Origin: Aquimarina sp042434915
GTDB taxonomy: Bacteria; Bacteroidota; Bacteroidia; Flavobacteriales; Flavobacteriaceae
Direction of reading: 5' to 3'
Assembly (NCBI RefSeq): GCF_042434915.1
Contig: NZ_CP170198.1
Span: 1,612,001 to 1,676,000 of the forward strand
Length of the DNA stretch: 64,000 bases
The notes below the pieces were generated by a model that was not told where the DNA came from, made no database searches, and saw only the letters and a list, made by a program, of their open reading frames with translations. Made by a program: the position numbers and the translations under genes. Position 1 is the stretch's first letter. The number at the start of each line of letters is the position of its first letter. Shown here in pieces: positions 62,130-64,000 of the stretch.

Positions 62130-62474
62130 ATGTTTACAATATATCACAATCCCCGTTGCAGTAAATCAAGAGCAACCTTATCTATACTGCAAGAAGAACA
62201 AAATGAATCGATAGAAATTGTAAAGTATTTAGATCAAAACTTTACTAAAGAAGCGATCGAAAATCTATTGACTAAATTAAATATAGAGCCCATAGAACTT
62301 GTTCGCAAAAATGAGCCTTATTGGAAAGAGCATTACAAGAACAAAGAATTATCAAATGATGAAATCATTACGCTACTTGCAGAGCATCCAAATTTAATAG
62401 AACGTCCTATTGTAGTTAAGGGTTCAAAAGCTATATTGGGACGCCCTCCCGAAAATGTGAAAGATCTTTTTTGA
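62130..62474 (+). CDS. arsC: Arsenate reductase, ArsC glutaredoxin type
   Basis: The 114-residue protein has YHNPRCSKSRATLSIL with catalytic Cys10, and ERPIVVKGSKAILGRPPENV near the C-terminus, which holds the arginines that bind the oxyanion. It reduces arsenate to arsenite with glutathione- and glutaredoxin-like chemistry; some relatives of this group (Spx/YffB) act instead as regulators. No ars operon lies next to it, so arsenate is a family-based guess. It begins 10 bases after prfB and probably shares its transcript. Confidence 0.8.
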   Translation: MFTIYHNPRCSKSRATLSILQEEQNESIEIVKYLDQNFTKEAIENLLTKLNIEPIELVRKNEPYWKEHYKNKELSNDEIITLLAEHPNLIERPIVVKGSKAILGRPPENVKDLF

Positions 62475-62501
62475 ATTCTCATCAACCCGATGTAGTTACT
62501 T

Positions 62502-62530
62502 AAAGCGATATGTACACGATATCGCTTTTT
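62502..62530 (+). terminator. Terminator after arsC
   Basis: AAAGCGATAT pairs with ATATCGCTTT around a 7-base loop, then a T-run. It ends the prfB-arsC transcript. Confidence 0.85.
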
Positions 62531-62655
62531 TTATACATTATTGTAACTACCATCTTTATTTACTGTTTTCCCATAACTTATATATTTTTTTTACGTATTT
62601 GAATGTTATTTAGGTAAGAACATGCAGTATTATTAAAAAATAGTTAATTTTTTCC

Positions 62656-62686
62656 TTGATTATTCCCTAGTATAGTTATAAAATTG
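62656..62686 (+). promoter_or_regulatory. Probable promoter of the TonB-dependent receptor gene
   Basis: TTG at 62656-62658, a 20-base spacer and TAAAATTG at 62679-62686, one base from TAnnTTTG. The transcript would have a leader of about 85 bases. Confidence 0.4.
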
Positions 62687-62779
62687 TAGCTACTAAAGAC
62701 ACCAACACTTTAGCACTCAAAATAACTTTAAATACTATAATCCGCATTCTGTAAAAATACTCTTGAACCTAATTGAATA

Positions 62780-64000
62780 ATGAAGAAAATTATTGTGCTT
62801 GTCATAATGTTTTTCAATTTGCTTGTGTATTCGCAAACTGAAAAAAAAATAGTGATAACTGGTCAAATTGCAGATGCTAGTACTTCAACACCTTTAGAGT
62901 ATGCCACTGTTTCATTTATTGAACCAGCTTCTAAACGCGTTGCTTTTGGAGGAATAACTGATAAAAAAGGAAAATTCAAGATTACTATTAGCCCAGGTAT
63001 GTACGAGGTTTATATCGAATTTATTTCCTGTGAAACTAAAATAATTACTCAACAAAATTATAGTAGCAATACAAATCTTGGAATGATTATTTTGAAACCG
63101 TCTTCAGAAGAGCTCGATGATGTAGTAATCACAAGCGAAAAGACAAGTGTCGAAATACGATTGGATAAAAAGATATACAATGTCGGAAAAGATTTAACTG
63201 CAGCAGGAGGCTCCCTAAGTGACGTTTTAACTAACGTCCCCTCTGTATCTGTAGATGCTGCGGGCAGTATTGCCCTTAGAGGTAATGAAAATGTACGTAT
63301 ATTGGTGGATGGAAAACCTTCTGCACTGGTCGGTCTAGGAAATGCAGAAGCACTGCGCCAACTTCCGGCAGAATCAATTGATCGAATCGAAATTATCACT
63401 TCACCTTCCGCTCGTTATGATGCTGAGGGTACAGCCGGTATTATCAATTTAATTCTGAAAAAAAATAAATTAGCAGGTATCAATGCTACACTATTAGCCA
63501 AAACTGGCTATCCTGAAACTGGCGGAGCTTCAGGAAATTTTAATTACCGAACTAATAAAGTAAATATCACCAATTTTACTAGCTATACCTATCGAGAAAC
63601 TCCAGGTAATTCTTTTGTCGAGAATCGTTTTTTTAATATTATACAAGATGTTACAGCTGATAATGGTTTACGTGATGATCCTGATTCCTATCTTCAAGAA
63701 GATAGAGAGTATGACAGAATTTATAGGGGTCTAACAGTCAATTCTGGATTAGAATGGTTTGTGAATGAATCTTCTTCTATTACTAATAAATTTTTATATC
63801 GCGCAAGTAATATTGACAATATCACTACAAATTCGATAACTCAATTTGACGAAAACAAAAATAGAGTTGCTCAAAATGTACGGGTAGACCCAAATAATGA
63901 AAAAGACATCACACGACAGTATTCTTTAAATTACAATAAAAAGTTTAAAACTTCAGATCATAACCTTTCGTTCGATTTTCAATTTGAAAATAGTGAAGAA
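62780..64000 (+). CDS. TonB-dependent receptor, N-terminal part (runs off the edge)
   Basis: The frame from ATG 62780 is open to the end of the window, 407 codons. A signal peptide ends near VYSQ. A carboxypeptidase-regulatory-like domain follows (ITGQIADASTSTPLEYATVSF, KKGKFKITISPGMYEVYIEF). The plug domain comes next (IYNVGKDLTAAGGSLSDVLTNVPSVSVD, IALRGNENVRILVDGKPSAL, IDRIEIITSPSARYDAEGTAGIINLIL, each given in part). The start of a barrel then appears. This fits the outer-membrane barrel family of Bacteroidota related to SusC but without a clear SusD partner in view. The ligand is unknown. Confidence 0.9.
   Translation, partial: MKKIIVLVIMFFNLLVYSQTEKKIVITGQIADASTSTPLEYATVSFIEPASKRVAFGGITDKKGKFKITISPGMYEVYIEFISCETKIITQQNYSSNTNLGMIILKPSSEELDDVVITSEKTSVEIRLDKKIYNVGKDLTAAGGSLSDVLTNVPSVSVDAAGSIALRGNENVRILVDGKPSALVGLGNAEALRQLPAESIDRIEIITSPSARYDAEGTAGIINLILKKNKLAGINATLLAKTGYPETGGASGNFNYRTNKVNITNFTSYTYRETPGNSFVENRFFNIIQDVTADNGLRDDPDSYLQEDREYDRIYRGLTVNSGLEWFVNESSSITNKFLYRASNIDNITTNSITQFDENKNRVAQNVRVDPNNEKDITRQYSLNYNKKFKTSDHNLSFDFQFENSEE

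Larger units (their letters stand above)
62475..62779. other. 305-base intergenic region
   Basis: It holds the arsC terminator (62502-62530) and then AT-rich sequence without an open frame worth noting. A likely promoter for the receptor gene lies at 62656-62686. No other structure is seen. Confidence 0.7.

Noticed and set aside
63058..63399. 113-codon frame opposite the TonB-dependent receptor
   Set aside because: The receptor frame on the plus strand is clear and continues to the edge of the window.
1..64000. CRISPR arrays, tRNA or rRNA genes, insertion sequences, prophage
   Set aside because: I read both strands for repeat-spacer patterns, cloverleaf ends (GGTTCGA), transposase and integrase motifs and saw none. 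A tRNA search program would be needed to exclude a divergent one.

Overview
The window is about 64 kb of AT-rich chromosome from a member of the Flavobacteriaceae (Bacteroidota), probably marine. The evidence is: no Shine-Dalgarno sequences before most genes, repeated promoter elements of the Bacteroidota type (TTG, 17-23 bases, TAnnTTTG), many SusC/OmpA-like outer-membrane barrels and lipoproteins, and families largely confined to this group (DUF6146, DUF6787, DUF4834, BatA-domain, DUF5916, TIGR02757). I see no rRNA, tRNA, CRISPR array, insertion sequence, phage or integrase gene. It reads as stable core chromosome rather than an island.

Layout. 1-63: tail of an outer-membrane barrel gene. 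140-808: outer-membrane barrel. 893-4552: ferredoxin, diverging from an acyl-CoA reductase, serC and serA group. 4771-7990: DUF937 protein, two secreted proteins of unknown role, DUF6146 lipoprotein and DUF6787 membrane protein. 8012-9543: small membrane protein, folE and msrA on the minus strand. 9685-15896: DUF5916 barrel, LolD-type ATPase, M57 lipoprotein protease, membrane-bound AraC regulator and TIGR02757. 15984-19433: di-heme peroxidase and PhoX-like lipoproteins. 19675-22184: tandem GAF histidine kinases. 22206-30291: FAD oxidoreductase, porin, RhlE helicase, BatA protein overlapping a dihydroorotase-like gene, small membrane protein and esterase. 30378-41117: GH31 glucosidase, PhnP-like hydrolase, a conserved unknown protein, Bcp, an Nth without Fe-S ligands, an ECF sigma factor and uvrA. 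41118-43210: an empty 0.9 kb stretch and a Tyr/Gly-repeat secreted protein. 43271-48809: a surface-glycan operon (DUF4834, YfhO, glycosyltransferase, flippase). 48910-51791: outer-membrane protein with a charged tail and a GNAT-like protein. 51878-54326: two PLP enzymes that look like a sulfonolipid (capnine) pair. 54413-62474: oligopeptidase B, YbaB, YegP, threonine aldolase, zinc metalloprotease, prfB and arsC. 62780-64000: start of a TonB-dependent receptor.

How genes fit together. SerA and SerC make O-phosphoserine. The cysteine-synthase-like protein at 53286-54326 may combine this with sulfite to give cysteate, and the oxoamine synthase at 51878-53137 could then acylate cysteate to a capnine precursor. 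The order of the two genes supports this but does not prove it.

Most notable observations: a textbook +1 programmed frameshift in prfB with a perfect internal Shine-Dalgarno in a lineage that rarely uses one; a dihydroorotase homologue that has lost all four metal-binding histidines; an endonuclease III lacking its Fe-S cysteines; a YegP gene shifted at an A8 run; fully overlapping divergent promoters at 1237-1302; and a collagen-like linker on a PhoX-like lipoprotein.
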